A stretch of 64,000 nt of DNA from Paenibacillus sp. Soil787 (GCF_001429545.1 NZ_LMSP01000010.1:40414-104413), one strand, 5' to 3'; positions 1-9,195 are shown, counted from the first letter of the stretch. Translations and numbers: made by a program. The notes: generated from the letters alone by a model not told the origin.

Positions 1-22
1 AAGAGGAGAGAGGAGAATCTCT

Positions 23-847
23 ATGAAAAAATTAACGTGGAGCCATGCCGCTTCCTACGGATTGATTCTGATTTTGCTCGTACTCGTGTTACATCCTTTC
101 TTATGGCTGCTTATATCCACCTTTAAAACCGAGCAAGAGCTTCTCAAATATCCGCCTACGTTTCTATCGGACACTTATATTTTAAGCCAATATGCGAATG
201 TCTGGGATCGGTTGCCGTTGGTGCAGTTTTTCAAAAATACGGTAATCTTCTCCGGCGGTGTGATGATTTTCTCGGTATTTTTAGATTCTATGGCGGGGTA
301 TGCCTTTGCAAGAATTCAATTTAAAGGGCGAAAGGTTCTCTTCACCTTAGTTCTAATTACGATGATGATTCCGTTCCAAGTTCTCATGATTCCCTTATTT
401 GTTGAAGTGTATAAATTCGGTCTGCTGGACACTTACACAGGTCTGATATTACCTCGGGCGAGTAGCGCCTTCGGCATTTTCATGATGAGATCTTTTTTTA
501 TCTCGCTGCCCAAAGATTTGGAGGAATCAGGTCGGGTAGACGGCCTGAATGAATTCCGAATTTATTGGAACATCATGTTGCCCTTGTGCAAATCTTCCAT
601 GATAACACTTGGGATTTTCCATCTAATGAATAACTGGAATGATCTCCTATATCCGCTCATGATGACGAGCTCTACGGACATGAGAACTCTATCTGCCGGG
701 CTTGCGATGTTTGTCGGACAAAGAACGGTTGAATATGGACCGACCCTGGCGGCTTCGATGCTAGCATTGCTGCCACTCATTGTGGTGTATACCTTTGCAC
801 AGAAATATTTTGTTCAAGGTGCGGCGACATCCGGTCTAAAGGGTTAA
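23..847 (+). CDS. Carbohydrate ABC transporter permease (MalG/AraQ type)
   Basis: One of the two membrane subunits of an importer for oligosaccharides or sugar monomers, working with a second permease, a binding lipoprotein and a shared ATPase. The 274 residues fit the family length. About six hydrophobic helices are visible, beginning near residue 12, and the cytoplasmic EAA-type loop lies around residues 166-185 (LEESGRVDGLNEF). AGGAGA precedes the ATG. The gene lies 41 bp upstream of a GH51 arabinofuranosidase on the same strand, so arabinose or arabino-oligosaccharides are the likely cargo (inference). The partner permease and binding protein should lie left of the window. Confidence 0.92.
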   Translation: MKKLTWSHAASYGLILILLVLVLHPFLWLLISTFKTEQELLKYPPTFLSDTYILSQYANVWDRLPLVQFFKNTVIFSGGVMIFSVFLDSMAGYAFARIQFKGRKVLFTLVLITMMIPFQVLMIPLFVEVYKFGLLDTYTGLILPRASSAFGIFMMRSFFISLPKDLEESGRVDGLNEFRIYWNIMLPLCKSSMITLGIFHLMNNWNDLLYPLMMTSSTDMRTLSAGLAMFVGQRTVEYGPTLAASMLALLPLIVVYTFAQKYFVQGAATSGLKG

Positions 848-888
848 TCACACAATTGCATGTACTCAATGAATGAGGTGGCTGAAAG

Positions 889-2394
889 ATGAAAAAAGCA
901 ACAATGATTTTAAGTAAAGACTTTTCCATTGGGCAAACCGATGAACGGTTATTTGGTTCCTTCGTAGAACATATGGGCAGTGTTGTGTATAACGGTATTT
1001 ATGAACCGGGCCATGTTACGGCTGACGAAGAAGGCTTCCGCGGTGACGTACTGGAGCTTGTGAAGGAACTAAACCTATCGATGGTTCGGTATCCGGGCGG
1101 CAATTTTACGTCGGGCTATAACTGGGAGGATGGCATTGGCCCGAGAGAGAATCGACCGGTCAAGCTGGACTTGGCTTGGAGACAAATTGAGCCGAACTCC
1201 TTTGGCTTGGATGAATTTATGAAGTGGCTGGGTAAAGTAGGCGCCGATCCGATCATGACCGTCAATCTCGGAACTCGGGGTATTGATGAAGCCCGCAATA
1301 TGATTGAATACTGCAATTTCAGCGGGGGCAGCCAGTGGAGCGATTTGCGCAAATCGCATGGAGTGGAGAAGCCGTATGGGATTAAGACTTGGTGCTTAGG
1401 CAACGAGTTGGACGGAGAGTGGCAAATTGCCAGGAAAACGGCAGATGCTTATGGACTTCTTGCTTGTGAAACAGCCAAAGCGATGAGATGGGTAGATCCT
1501 AGCATCGAGTTAGTCGCTGTAGGCAGCTCAGCCAGACATATGCCGACGTTTCCTGAGTGGGACAAAACCGTTCTTATGCATACGTATGAGCATGCGGATT
1601 ATTTATCTCTCCATAATTATATTAGCAAAAAGGAAGCCGATACCGCGACTTACTTGGCCATGCCGCTTGATATGGAAAGACAAATCCGGGAAGTCATTGC
1701 GACTTGTGATTATGTACAATCTCGTAAGCGCAGCAACAAAACGATGTTTCTCTCCTTCGATGAGTGGAATGTTTGGCGTGCACCGGATGTGGCATACACA
1801 CCTTGGCAAACGGGATGCCCTTATGACTGGGTGAAGTTCCATATGGAGGATGCCCTTGTGTTCGGATCGGCCATGTTGACAATTCTTCGAAATGCAGATC
1901 GCATCAAGATTGCTTGTCAGTCCTTGCTTGTAAATACCATTCCGATGATTCTTACGGAAAAAGGCGGCCAGGCTTGGCGGAATCCGACTTTTTACCCATT
2001 TGCTCATGTTTCTCAATTCGGTAGAGGCACAATTCTGCGTAATATGCTGAATACGCCGAAATACGATACATCCGTGTACACGGATGTGCCTGTTATTGAT
2101 TCTCTTTCTGTCTATAACGAGGAAAAAGCGGAGCTTACTGTATTCGCTCTGAATCGAAGCAGCGAGGATGTACAGCTGGAAACCGACATTCGTGACTTCA
2201 ACGACTTCACTCTTCATCAGCATATTGTCATGAAGAACAATAATCTGAGCGCCGTTAATACGGCAGAGGCTCCCCTAACCGTAGTACCTCGGGTCTGCGA
2301 TGACAGCTCCATGGATAACGGCTTGTTATCCAGCAGGATTGCTCCCTATTCTTGGAACGTCATACGTCTAAAAGTGAAAGGAGATCAACGATAA
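889..2394 (+). CDS. abfA: Alpha-N-arabinofuranosidase, GH51
   Basis: Hydrolyses terminal alpha-L-arabinofuranosyl residues from arabinan, arabinoxylan or imported arabino-oligosaccharides. The 501 residues are full length: a TIM barrel followed by a C-terminal beta domain ending IAPYSWNVIRL. The acid/base Glu173 lies in WCLGNELDGEW and the nucleophile Glu292 in LSFDEWNVW, both canonical for GH51. There is no signal peptide, so it acts in the cytoplasm on transported substrate. Its stop overlaps the next start (TAATG), showing an operon with the GH43 gene. The family call is secure; the preferred linkage cannot be read from sequence. Confidence 0.95.
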   Translation: MKKATMILSKDFSIGQTDERLFGSFVEHMGSVVYNGIYEPGHVTADEEGFRGDVLELVKELNLSMVRYPGGNFTSGYNWEDGIGPRENRPVKLDLAWRQIEPNSFGLDEFMKWLGKVGADPIMTVNLGTRGIDEARNMIEYCNFSGGSQWSDLRKSHGVEKPYGIKTWCLGNELDGEWQIARKTADAYGLLACETAKAMRWVDPSIELVAVGSSARHMPTFPEWDKTVLMHTYEHADYLSLHNYISKKEADTATYLAMPLDMERQIREVIATCDYVQSRKRSNKTMFLSFDEWNVWRAPDVAYTPWQTGCPYDWVKFHMEDALVFGSAMLTILRNADRIKIACQSLLVNTIPMILTEKGGQAWRNPTFYPFAHVSQFGRGTILRNMLNTPKYDTSVYTDVPVIDSLSVYNEEKAELTVFALNRSSEDVQLETDIRDFNDFTLHQHIVMKNNNLSAVNTAEAPLTVVPRVCDDSSMDNGLLSSRIAPYSWNVIRLKVKGDQR

Positions 2395-3338
2395 TGGAAA
2401 AAATCGCTTTGCGAAATCCGCTCGTTCTTAAGCGGGCGGACCCCTTCATCTGGAAGCATACCGATGGCTATTATTATTTTACAGCTACGGTTCCGGATTA
2501 CAGCTATATTGAGCTCCGAAGATCGGAAACGCTCGAAGAGCTTTCTGAAGCAGCCTCCAAAGCAGTTTGGCATAAGCATGAATCGGGTCCGCTGAGCTCA
2601 CACATCTGGGCACCGGAGATCCATTATGTGGATGGCAAATGGTACATCTACTTTGCCGCTGCTTGGACATCAGACACGGTGGAAGGTTTGTTCGACCATC
2701 GGATGTACGTGCTGGAGAACGAATCATCCAATCCGTTAGATGGAACATGGATAGAAAAGGGTCAGATTCAAACAGACTGGGAATCGTTTTCGCTGGATGC
2801 TACAACCTTCGAACATCAAGGCTTGCGTTATCTGGTTTGGGCGCAGAAGGACCCGCGTATTCAAGGGAACTCCAATTTGTACATCGCGAAAATGAGTAAT
2901 CCCTGGACCTTAGAGGGCAAGCAAGTGTGTCTCACGATCCCTGAGTATGATTGGGAAGTTATCGGTTATATGGTAAATGAAGGCCCAGCGGTCCTCAAGC
3001 GCAACGGCAGAATCTTCATCACTTATTCGGCTAGCGCTACGGATTTTAATTATTGCATGGGTATGTTGACGGCTAAAGAAACAGATGATCTGCTAGATCC
3101 TGCTTCTTGGGTAAAGGAACCAGTTCCCGTTTTCCAGACTAATAGCGAGGCATTGCGGTTCGGGCCCGGACATAACAGTTTTACAACAACATCTCAGGGA
3201 GAAGATGTGCTTGTTTACCATGCCCGTACGTATAAAGAGATTGATGGTGATCCTCTCAATGATCCCAATCGGCATACGTGTGCTCAATTTTTTGGCTGGC
3301 ACATCGATGGGACGCCTGATTTCGGCAAACCATCATGA
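2394..3338 (+). CDS. Glycoside hydrolase family 43 protein
   Basis: Five-bladed propeller hydrolase, probably an arabinofuranosidase or arabinanase acting with the preceding GH51 enzyme. The start chosen is the ATG at 2394, which shares its A with the upstream stop codon and has AAAGGAG upstream. A reading from 2352 would run into the previous gene. The three acidic residues expected for GH43 are visible: Asp16 in RADPFIW, Asp135 in SLDATTFE and Glu196 in VNEGPAV. The 314 residues cover one catalytic domain and end at DGTPDFGKPS, the usual end of such domains. No signal peptide is present. Confidence 0.9.
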   Translation: MEKIALRNPLVLKRADPFIWKHTDGYYYFTATVPDYSYIELRRSETLEELSEAASKAVWHKHESGPLSSHIWAPEIHYVDGKWYIYFAAAWTSDTVEGLFDHRMYVLENESSNPLDGTWIEKGQIQTDWESFSLDATTFEHQGLRYLVWAQKDPRIQGNSNLYIAKMSNPWTLEGKQVCLTIPEYDWEVIGYMVNEGPAVLKRNGRIFITYSASATDFNYCMGMLTAKETDDLLDPASWVKEPVPVFQTNSEALRFGPGHNSFTTTSQGEDVLVYHARTYKEIDGDPLNDPNRHTCAQFFGWHIDGTPDFGKPS

Positions 3339-3382
3339 GGTGAGACGAACCAAGCTTGAAAGAGTGGAAAGTGAAAACTTAG

Positions 3383-3496
3383 AAGCTGCTTGAGGTGAAG
3401 TCGAATTTGACGACCGATGGCGCGGTCATTGATCAATGGGGAGATACCGGCTTTAATTGTCAGCAGTGGACGCTTGTGAAAGAGGGAAGAAAGTAA
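3383..3496 (+). pseudogene. Remnant of a ricin-type lectin (CBM13-like) domain
   Basis: In one frame the DNA reads KLLEVKSNLTTDGAVIDQ, then a W-rich stretch with the motif CQQWTLVKEG and a stop. This is the QxW repeat end of a ricin-type beta-trefoil domain. There is an in-frame stop just upstream (3380-3382) and no start, so only the tail of a former sugar-binding domain remains. It may once have been fused to a secreted hydrolase of this cluster. Confidence 0.6.
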
Positions 3497-3649
3497 ATGA
3501 AGGACGAACTGTCCAAAAGGTTATTTTTGGAAACTTCGGCCCTACTTTGTAAGTAGTATGGGAGCTGTATTTTTATGTCCGAGAAATAGTATTCTCAGAG
3601 TCATTAAGCCGCTATTATAGGGAAATAGACAAGTGAACTATTGAACGGT

Positions 3650-3915
3650 TTGTAAGAAGTACTTCAAAACTTATTTGTAAATCAGCTTTTTTAACTTGAA
3701 ACGCCACTTCAAAACTTAATTTGTAAATAACTTTTATAAGAAAAACCAGCAAACCCTTGAGTTTGCTGGTTTCTTGCACTTCAAAACTTATTTGTCACCC
3801 AACAAGAATGGTGTTGGATGACAAATTGGTTTTGAAATAGACAATAAAGTGTTGAAGTGACAAATTAAGTTTTGAAGTTATTGGTAATAAGACGTGCACT
3901 CTATTGGGTGAACGC
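3650..3915. repeat. Iteron-bearing element, copy A
   Basis: Five copies of a roughly 20-bp iteron, core CTTCAAAACTTA(A)TTTGT. Three point rightward (about 3660, 3706, 3778) and two are inverted (about 3819-3838 and 3853-3880). A second copy of the element lies at 6917-7037 and shares both the left part and a right-hand segment GTGCACTCTATTGGGTGAAC. Multiple oriented transposase-binding-like sites resemble ends of Tn7/Mu-type (TnsB/TniA) elements, but no transposase gene is present, so that assignment is inference. Confidence 0.6.
3738..3775 (+). terminator. Hairpin inside the iteron element
   Basis: AACCAGCAAAC, a six-base loop and GTTTGCTGGTT form an 11-bp perfect stem, extended by A/T pairs on both sides and followed by TTTCTT. 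It looks like a bidirectional intrinsic terminator. It is absent from the shorter copy at 6917. Confidence 0.55.
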
Positions 3916-4072
3916 AATCCAACGGTTGCATCAACGTAAGGTTGAGAAAATTACCGATCACGAATCAATTTATGTAAATGGAGAGGTATTAAGAAACCTA
4001 CTAAAATCGGGTAATAATTTGATGCGATTCATACTTTGTATGTTTACATTAGCGATGACGCTAGTTTAACAA

Positions 4073-4270
4073 AGAAGAAACCTCACGGGGCAACTGCATC
4101 AGATAAACGATAGCCATCTTGGAGATCGCTGGGGTGTCTTTACAGGGTCTAACGGAGGAGTTACAAGCGCTGTGTGGTGTCCTCTGACGTTTGACGCCAA
4201 TGGTGTTCCAACCATTTCCTGGTACAACAGTATCAATATCAATACAACTACTGGTGTGGTATCCACATAA
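4073..4270 (+). pseudogene. C-terminal fragment of a secreted carbohydrate-active protein
   Basis: An open frame with no start encodes segments such as HLGDRWGVFTGSNGGVTSAV and LTFDANGVPTISWYNSI, then a stop at 4268-4270 and a good terminator. The LTFDANGVPTI and WYNSI patterns look like the last strands of a secreted glycan-binding or GH43-like protein, but the exact family is not recognised. It is one of several broken carbohydrate genes between the intact GH43 and GH28 genes. Confidence 0.45.
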
Positions 4271-4278
4271 TCAAGTGT

Positions 4279-4315
4279 AAGAACCCACGCCTCGTTGGCC
4301 GGGTTCCTTTTTTTG
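4279..4315 (+). terminator. Intrinsic terminator
   Basis: GAACCC and GGGTTC close a stem around a GC-rich loop, followed by CTTTTTTT. It sits just after the stop of the fragment ending at 4270 and looks intact although the gene is broken. Confidence 0.7.
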
Positions 4316-4433
4316 TGCAGCTGGAATAACCCTTGTAGGGTAAAGGATTTGAACTGTTGCTAGAGCGGTTGAAAGGTTTGTGGCTAGCAGGAAATGGAAG
4401 TAGGATAGAGAATAAGAGAAGCAAGAAATCTAT

Positions 4434-4922
4434 TTGAGGAAAAGGGAGAAAAGGAAATGGATTTTCAAAGTATTGATCGGAAAAAAGATGTTCTTGATGC
4501 AAAAATTGGATTTTGTGAAAGTAGGGCCTCAAGAGTGGACGCGTTGGCTTGTAGCGGTGGTTAAAAAGTGCCATGATTATGGTTTGATGGTCAATATTCA
4601 TGATGCCTACCGCCCTATAGGCCTTTCACTTAGCTTTCCCAAAGTGCTTACACAGGAGGGGATTCGGGGAAACGAACATTTTCCCACAGCCGAGGAAATT
4701 GAATTCTGGGAGAAAATACCGGTAACTTGGGATGAGTCAAATTGGAATATCGGGTGAGATCGGAGAGTTATAGTGCACAGATTTATGAAGATGTATCGGA
4801 ACTTGATACTCGTACAAAGGTGGGTATTAAATCTGTCGAGGCTAAAGCATTTTCTCTTGGAAGGCGTGGAAACGACGCTTCGTGTCAAAGACGGAGCAGT
4901 GTATTTGTTTGTGCTTAACTAA
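4434..4922 (+). pseudogene. GH97 glycosidase remnant
   Basis: The first frame (4434-4757) reads VKVGPQEWTRWLV, GLMVNIHDAYRPIGLS and LTQEGIRGNEHFPTAEE, the catalytic-barrel signature of GH97 alpha-glucosidase/alpha-galactosidase enzymes. It then jumps to IPVTWDES and stops. After frameshifts, the C-terminal domain can still be followed as YEDVSELDTRTKVGIK and LRVKDGAVYLFVLN, ending at 4922. A full GH97 enzyme has more than 600 residues, so the N-terminal two thirds are lost along with internal pieces. Confidence 0.7.
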
Positions 4923-5087
4923 TGCGCGGAGGCGGCAACGGTCGATCGGGGCGAATGGTCCGAAACCGAACTGATCAAGTGGATCGTGAAGCTGAATTAA
5001 ACCGTACTCTCCGGGCGGTGAACATACCGCGCCCGGCTTTGGGAATTGTCGCCATACATCAAAATGAACTCAGTTGGAGGTACTAAC

Positions 5088-6527
5088 ATGTCAAAGGAAA
5101 CAAAGCTAATTACGTATCCGGGCCCCTCGGGGTTAGCGGAAAATCACGATTTCACGGTCAGGGCAAGACCGGCGGGCGGCGAATGGGAGCAACTCTTCGT
5201 CTATGATGTCAAAGTCGACATGCATCAGGTCCGGCATGCCTCCATGGCGATGTTCGATTGCTCGGGCACGACTGAGATTGAGGTTACGAAGAACGAGGGG
5301 ACAGTAAACGACTGCGTGATTCGCCCGTTGTCGCGCGGTGTTTCCTACGCGCTTAACGGCAACACGATCAATTTTACCATTGACGGCCCGCAAAAGCTGT
5401 CAGTGGAAGTGAACGGTGACAGATTCCATAATTTGCATCTGTTTGCCAATCCGCTCGAGCAGGATGCGCCGTCCCCTGACGAGCCGGGCGTCGCTTTCGT
5501 CAAGCCGGGCATCCACCGGACCGAGGACCTTCTTGCGCTGCTGACGGCTGCGGGAACAGACGGCTGCGAGACGCATACGCTCTATTTCGGGCCGGGCATG
5601 CATCATTTGGAGGAAGTGATTTTGCGCATCCCGTCGGGGAAGACGGTTTACATAGCCGGCGGAGCGGCGGTCGCGGGCTCTATGGTCTGCGACTCCGTCA
5701 GCGATGTCACTGTCCGCGGTAGAGGCGTTCTTTACTTGACTGAATTCGGGCGTTTTTCCGCTTTCCGCGGGGTGCGTATCATCTTCTCCAAGCGGATTCG
5801 CGTCGAGGGAATTGCACTTATCGATCCTCCGCATTACAGCATCTATATCGGCAAGTCCGAGCAGATCCGGATTTCGAACTTCAAAGCGTTCAGCACGAAA
5901 GGCTGGTCAGATGGGATCGATATGATGGCCAGCTCGGATATCGAGATCGAGGACGTGTTTATGCGCAATTCCGATGATTGCATCGCGGTTTACGCCAGCC
6001 GGTGGGATTATCAAGGGGACACACGGAATGTTACCGTTCGCAATTCCGTCTTATGGGCGGATGTGGCCCATCCGATGAATCTCGGCGGGCATGGCAATCA
6101 CCATATAGGAGACGTCATCGAGAACGTCCTGTTCGAAAATATCGATGTGCTCGAGCATCATGAGCCGCAGCCCGACTATCAGGGCTGTATGTCGATTAAT
6201 GCCGGCGATAACAATACGGTCAGAAATGTCACCTACAGGAACATCCGGGTTGAACCGTTCGAACTCGGACGGCTGTTCGATATCCGCGTGCTCTTCAACC
6301 CGAAGTACAATCCGGTGCCGGGCAAACGGATCGAACAGATTCGCTACGAGAATATTTCCTGTGTCGGGGACTGCGGCAATCCGTCGCAGATCGGCGGATA
6401 CGATGCGGACAGGACAGTCGATCATATCGAATTCAAGAATGTCACAATTAACGGGAAGCCGGTGACGGACGCCGAATCGGGCAACATCCGGGTGCTTCCG
6501 TTTGCTGGCAACATCCGTTTTGAATAA
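5088..6527 (+). CDS. GH28-like polygalacturonase-family beta-helix hydrolase
   Basis: Right-handed parallel beta-helix enzyme related to polygalacturonases and rhamnogalacturonan hydrolases, probably cleaving a pectin-derived glycan. The ATG at 5088 is chosen because GGAGGT lies seven bases upstream; an earlier ATG at 5046 has no such site. The 479 residues comprise an N-terminal beta domain of about 140 residues and a helix domain with DGID (Asp275), NSDDCIAVY (Asp296-Asp297) and GGHGNH (His335), the expected order of GH28 active-site residues. There is no signal peptide. Base composition is more GC-rich than the flanking remnants. Substrate is uncertain. Confidence 0.85.
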   Translation: MSKETKLITYPGPSGLAENHDFTVRARPAGGEWEQLFVYDVKVDMHQVRHASMAMFDCSGTTEIEVTKNEGTVNDCVIRPLSRGVSYALNGNTINFTIDGPQKLSVEVNGDRFHNLHLFANPLEQDAPSPDEPGVAFVKPGIHRTEDLLALLTAAGTDGCETHTLYFGPGMHHLEEVILRIPSGKTVYIAGGAAVAGSMVCDSVSDVTVRGRGVLYLTEFGRFSAFRGVRIIFSKRIRVEGIALIDPPHYSIYIGKSEQIRISNFKAFSTKGWSDGIDMMASSDIEIEDVFMRNSDDCIAVYASRWDYQGDTRNVTVRNSVLWADVAHPMNLGGHGNHHIGDVIENVLFENIDVLEHHEPQPDYQGCMSINAGDNNTVRNVTYRNIRVEPFELGRLFDIRVLFNPKYNPVPGKRIEQIRYENISCVGDCGNPSQIGGYDADRTVDHIEFKNVTINGKPVTDAESGNIRVLPFAGNIRFE

Positions 6528-6567
6528 TTCAAATATCATACCAAACGATAAGGTGACGAAGTGAACC

Positions 6568-6741
6568 GTGGACAAAACCATTCCGGGAGAGAAATTTGAT
6601 CTGGGTATGTGCTACTACCCCAAGCATTGGCCGGAGCAGATGTGGGCCGATGATTACAAGCGGATGCGGGAAATCGGCTTTACCATTGTGCGTATGGGGG
6701 AGTTTGCATGGAATTCGCGGATGCTAAAATCTTCTGTATAA
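6568..6741 (+). pseudogene. Truncated GH42 beta-galactosidase N-terminus
   Basis: A GTG start at 6568 opens a frame reading [27 protein letters not shown] and [10 protein letters not shown], the unmistakable start of GH42 beta-galactosidases, which usually have about 650-680 residues. The similarity ends abruptly after 52 residues and a stop follows at 6739-6741. The rest of the gene is missing. It began 41 bp after the GH28 gene and was probably its operon partner. Confidence 0.75.
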
Positions 6742-6916
6742 GCTCTTTTAAAAGACTTCTCCCCGAGGGGAGGAAAAATTTTCAACGTAGATGTTGGCCG
6801 ATACGAGTCTTATGAGCTTTGTTTTTTTAAATCTCGATGGAGTAGATATTAGGAGATCTGCAAACATGTTATTACTCTAACAGGACACATTAGTTGAATG
6901 AGACCTATAGAAGCAT

Positions 6917-7037
6917 GCATGTAAAAAGTACTTCAAAACTTATTTGTAAATCAGCTTTTTTAACTTGAAACACCACTTCAAAACTTAATTTGTAAATAAC
7001 TTTTATAAATAGGCGTGCACTCTATTGGGTGAACGCT
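6917..7037. repeat. Iteron-bearing element, copy B (short)
   Basis: Near-identical to the left part of the element at 3650-3915: TGTAAAAAGTACTTCAAAAC, a second CTTCAAAACTTAATTTGT iteron, then a direct jump to the shared right segment GTGCACTCTATTGGGTGAAC. The hairpin, the third iteron and the two inverted iterons of copy A are absent. The two copies bracket the GH97-GH28-GH42 stretch, about 3.3 kb apart. Confidence 0.6.
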
Positions 7038-7136
7038 TATTATATTTTCTTTTATTTAGGAGTCCTTAGTCGTATGGAAGCAAATTGGGAGGAATTTGGG
7101 TCAAAAAACACTCCTCTTTATTTCCATACGCTCATA

Positions 7137-8009
7137 TTATATAGATTCCGCCAGCCGAATTTGCGCCTCTTTGATAAAGGCTGCTACGACTGGGGAGACA
7201 ATTTGCTGTGAGAGTACAGCTAATCCTATTTTACGAATAATAGGAGGATTCAACGGTTTAACCTCAACATTTGCTGGCATAGCCGGAAGTATCATTGAAG
7301 GTACGATTGACACTCCAATGCCTGCCTCAACCATGGAGAGAATGGTGGAATTCTCTGCAACCTCGAACTGCTTATTTAGGCTAAGTCCCTTCTCTTGAAA
7401 TGCACTCATCACAAGACGTTCACATCCGGATTTAAGCGAAAGAAACGGTTCATGTGTAAGCTGCTCGATGGAGATAATGTCATGCACCCCCAATGGATGA
7501 TTTGCTGGGAGGACTACAACATATGGATCGCTAAGAAGCTGAACGATGTCTAATCCATCACTTGGATCGGCCAGAAACCCGAGGTCAACAGCACCTGCCT
7601 TGATCCATGCCTCAACCTCTGCATAACTTCCTTCAAAGAGAAGCAGTTCTACACCCGGATAATGGCTGCGAAACGCTTGGAAAATACCTGGAATTACATT
7701 TGCTGAGAAACTGGGAAACGCGCCGATCCGTATTGTCCCGTTCTTCACATCTCTTGACGCAGCAGCAACTTGATTTATCTGTTCCGTATGATTAACGATC
7801 TCACGAACATGTGCTAAGATTTGTTCTCCCGCATCAGTTAGCATAACGCCATTGCGATTACGCGTAAAAAGAATAATTCCTAATTCTTTTTCCAAATCTC
7901 CAATACTGTGGCTAACGCCCGATTGGCTTGCATGCAAAAGCTTCCCAGCTCTAGTGAAACTGCCAGTCTGCACGACAGCAAGGAATATTTTTAATTGAAA
8001 CAGTGTCAT
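7137..8009 (-). CDS. LysR-family transcriptional regulator
   Basis: DNA-binding activator or repressor of 290 residues, the usual LysR length. Residues 1-60 form the winged helix-turn-helix (FTRAGKLLHASQSGVSHSIG), followed by a linker helix and a periplasmic-binding-fold effector domain starting near residue 90 (GTIRIGAFPSFSANVIPGIF). It is divergently placed from a phzF-like pseudogene that starts about 110 bp away, the classical arrangement for a LysR protein and its target. Since the target is broken, the regulator may be on its way to being lost or may act elsewhere. The effector is unknown. Confidence 0.9.
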   Translation of the reverse strand: MTLFQLKIFLAVVQTGSFTRAGKLLHASQSGVSHSIGDLEKELGIILFTRNRNGVMLTDAGEQILAHVREIVNHTEQINQVAAASRDVKNGTIRIGAFPSFSANVIPGIFQAFRSHYPGVELLLFEGSYAEVEAWIKAGAVDLGFLADPSDGLDIVQLLSDPYVVVLPANHPLGVHDIISIEQLTHEPFLSLKSGCERLVMSAFQEKGLSLNKQFEVAENSTILSMVEAGIGVSIVPSMILPAMPANVEVKPLNPPIIRKIGLAVLSQQIVSPVVAAFIKEAQIRLAESI

Positions 8010-8121
8010 TTTCGACCCTCACTTCCATGAATATTTCTTCATGTATTGTATGGTAAATTTTCATTTTACATTGGATTGGAACTTCACTAACATGAATAGT
8101 TAAAAGGGAGTAAGTCACTAC

Positions 8122-8492
8122 GATGAAGCAGATGTGTATCATGTTGATGCTTTTACCCAAAATCCGTTCGAAGGCAACCCCGCTGTGCGGTCATGCTACT
8201 GTTGCTTCCGTCTGGTTGCTTGCAAATGAGTACGTTAGGTATGATTCCTGTGCATTGGATGTGAAAAAAGGTCAGCAAGGTGACCATGACACAGATTTCA
8301 TTACAAGTAAAGGAAGCCCCATTCCATGATAAGTTAGAAATTGCTAACTTGATAGGCATTGATGTGGATCAATTGGATGAGCGTTTTCCCATCAAACTTG
8401 CCTATTGTTTATATTCGACACAAAACAAGGGTTTGACCTCTATACACGAGATTTTGTACCTGCAATTGGACGTCCTGGAACACTTTATGTAA
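8122..8492 (+). pseudogene. PhzF-family epimerase/isomerase pseudogene
   Basis: PhzF-fold proteins are isomerases of about 260-300 residues. Here MKQ is followed, after a frameshift, by YHVDAFTQNPFEGNPA, which runs directly into LCGHATVASVWLLANE. The 30 or so residues that normally separate these two motifs are deleted. Further on, a second frame reads LEIANLIGIDVDQLDE and fades out. At least two frameshifts and an internal deletion make a working protein unlikely. Confidence 0.75.
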
Positions 8493-8598
8493 CCATCATA
8501 TCGAAGGAAATTTGGAGGATTCGCACATATGTAACACTCGAAGGTATGCTGCGATTACCGGAAAATTGAAGCAAAAATCAATTTTGGAGGGAATTCTC

Positions 8599-9132
8599 AT
8601 GGTAGAACTGATTAAGGACGTATTGGAAGACATGAATAAGCAACTTGATCGAATCGAACGAAGCCTAAACCTACTAAACGATGAACTAGTTTGGAAGCGA
8701 TTGAAAGATTCCATGAATAGCATCGGTAATATCTGCTTGCATTTGGCGGGAAACGAATATCAGAATTTTGTGAGCGCAATCGGAAACAAAACGTTTATCC
8801 GGGAGCGCTCCCGCGAATTTACTACGGATGGGGGAATATCAAAGGATGAGCTGATTGGCCTTCTACGTAAAACTCGATCCGAGTCGGAAAGTGTATTATT
8901 TGCCTTATTTAATGACGATCTATCACGGGAAGTCACAATCCGCTATGAACTAGAGGATTGGAAGCGTATGCACCGAAGTGATTCTCCTGTCCATGAAGCC
9001 TGCGATACAAGATTAATTGGGCAACTTCTTGTTCAGGTTTCCGCTCACTACGGGTACCATGCGGGGCAGATCGTAGTGCTCACCAAAATGTTACGAGATA
9101 CGAACGAGCATCTAACGGATCAATACCATTAA
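8599..9132 (+). CDS. DUF1572 / DinB-like protein
   Basis: Member of the DinB-type four-helix-bundle superfamily, DUF1572 branch. The ATG at 8599 has GGAGGG nine bases upstream; a longer frame from 8512 lacks a site and enters the phzF remnant. The 177 residues show the family pattern: amphipathic helices with ICLHLAGNEY near residue 50 and VSAHYGYHAGQIVVLTK near the end, whose histidines could form the metal site of this fold. Family members often act in thiol transfer or stress responses, but no function can be assigned here. It stands alone between the phzF remnant and an acetyltransferase. Confidence 0.82.
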   Translation: MVELIKDVLEDMNKQLDRIERSLNLLNDELVWKRLKDSMNSIGNICLHLAGNEYQNFVSAIGNKTFIRERSREFTTDGGISKDELIGLLRKTRSESESVLFALFNDDLSREVTIRYELEDWKRMHRSDSPVHEACDTRLIGQLLVQVSAHYGYHAGQIVVLTKMLRDTNEHLTDQYH

Positions 9133-9195
9133 ACTCAAGTTAAATAAAACATCGATCGCTATTGTAGGTTACCAAATATGGAAGGAATGATTATA

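Noticed and set aside
1603..2223. Long minus-strand frame of 206 codons opposite the GH51 gene
   Set aside because: It lies wholly inside a gene with complete catalytic motifs, has no ribosome site and shows no recognisable domain.
3872..4069. 65-codon plus-strand frame after the iteron element
   Set aside because: No ribosome site or family motif, and its start is formed by the repeated element; probably chance or decayed DNA.
5400..5834. Minus-strand frame of 144 codons opposite the GH28 gene
   Set aside because: A shadow of the GC-rich coding strand; the sense frame carries the GH28 active-site motifs.
3650..7037. Full Tn7-like transposon
   Set aside because: Only end-like iterons are present; no tnsA, tnsB, tnsC or tniQ-like gene occurs in the window.
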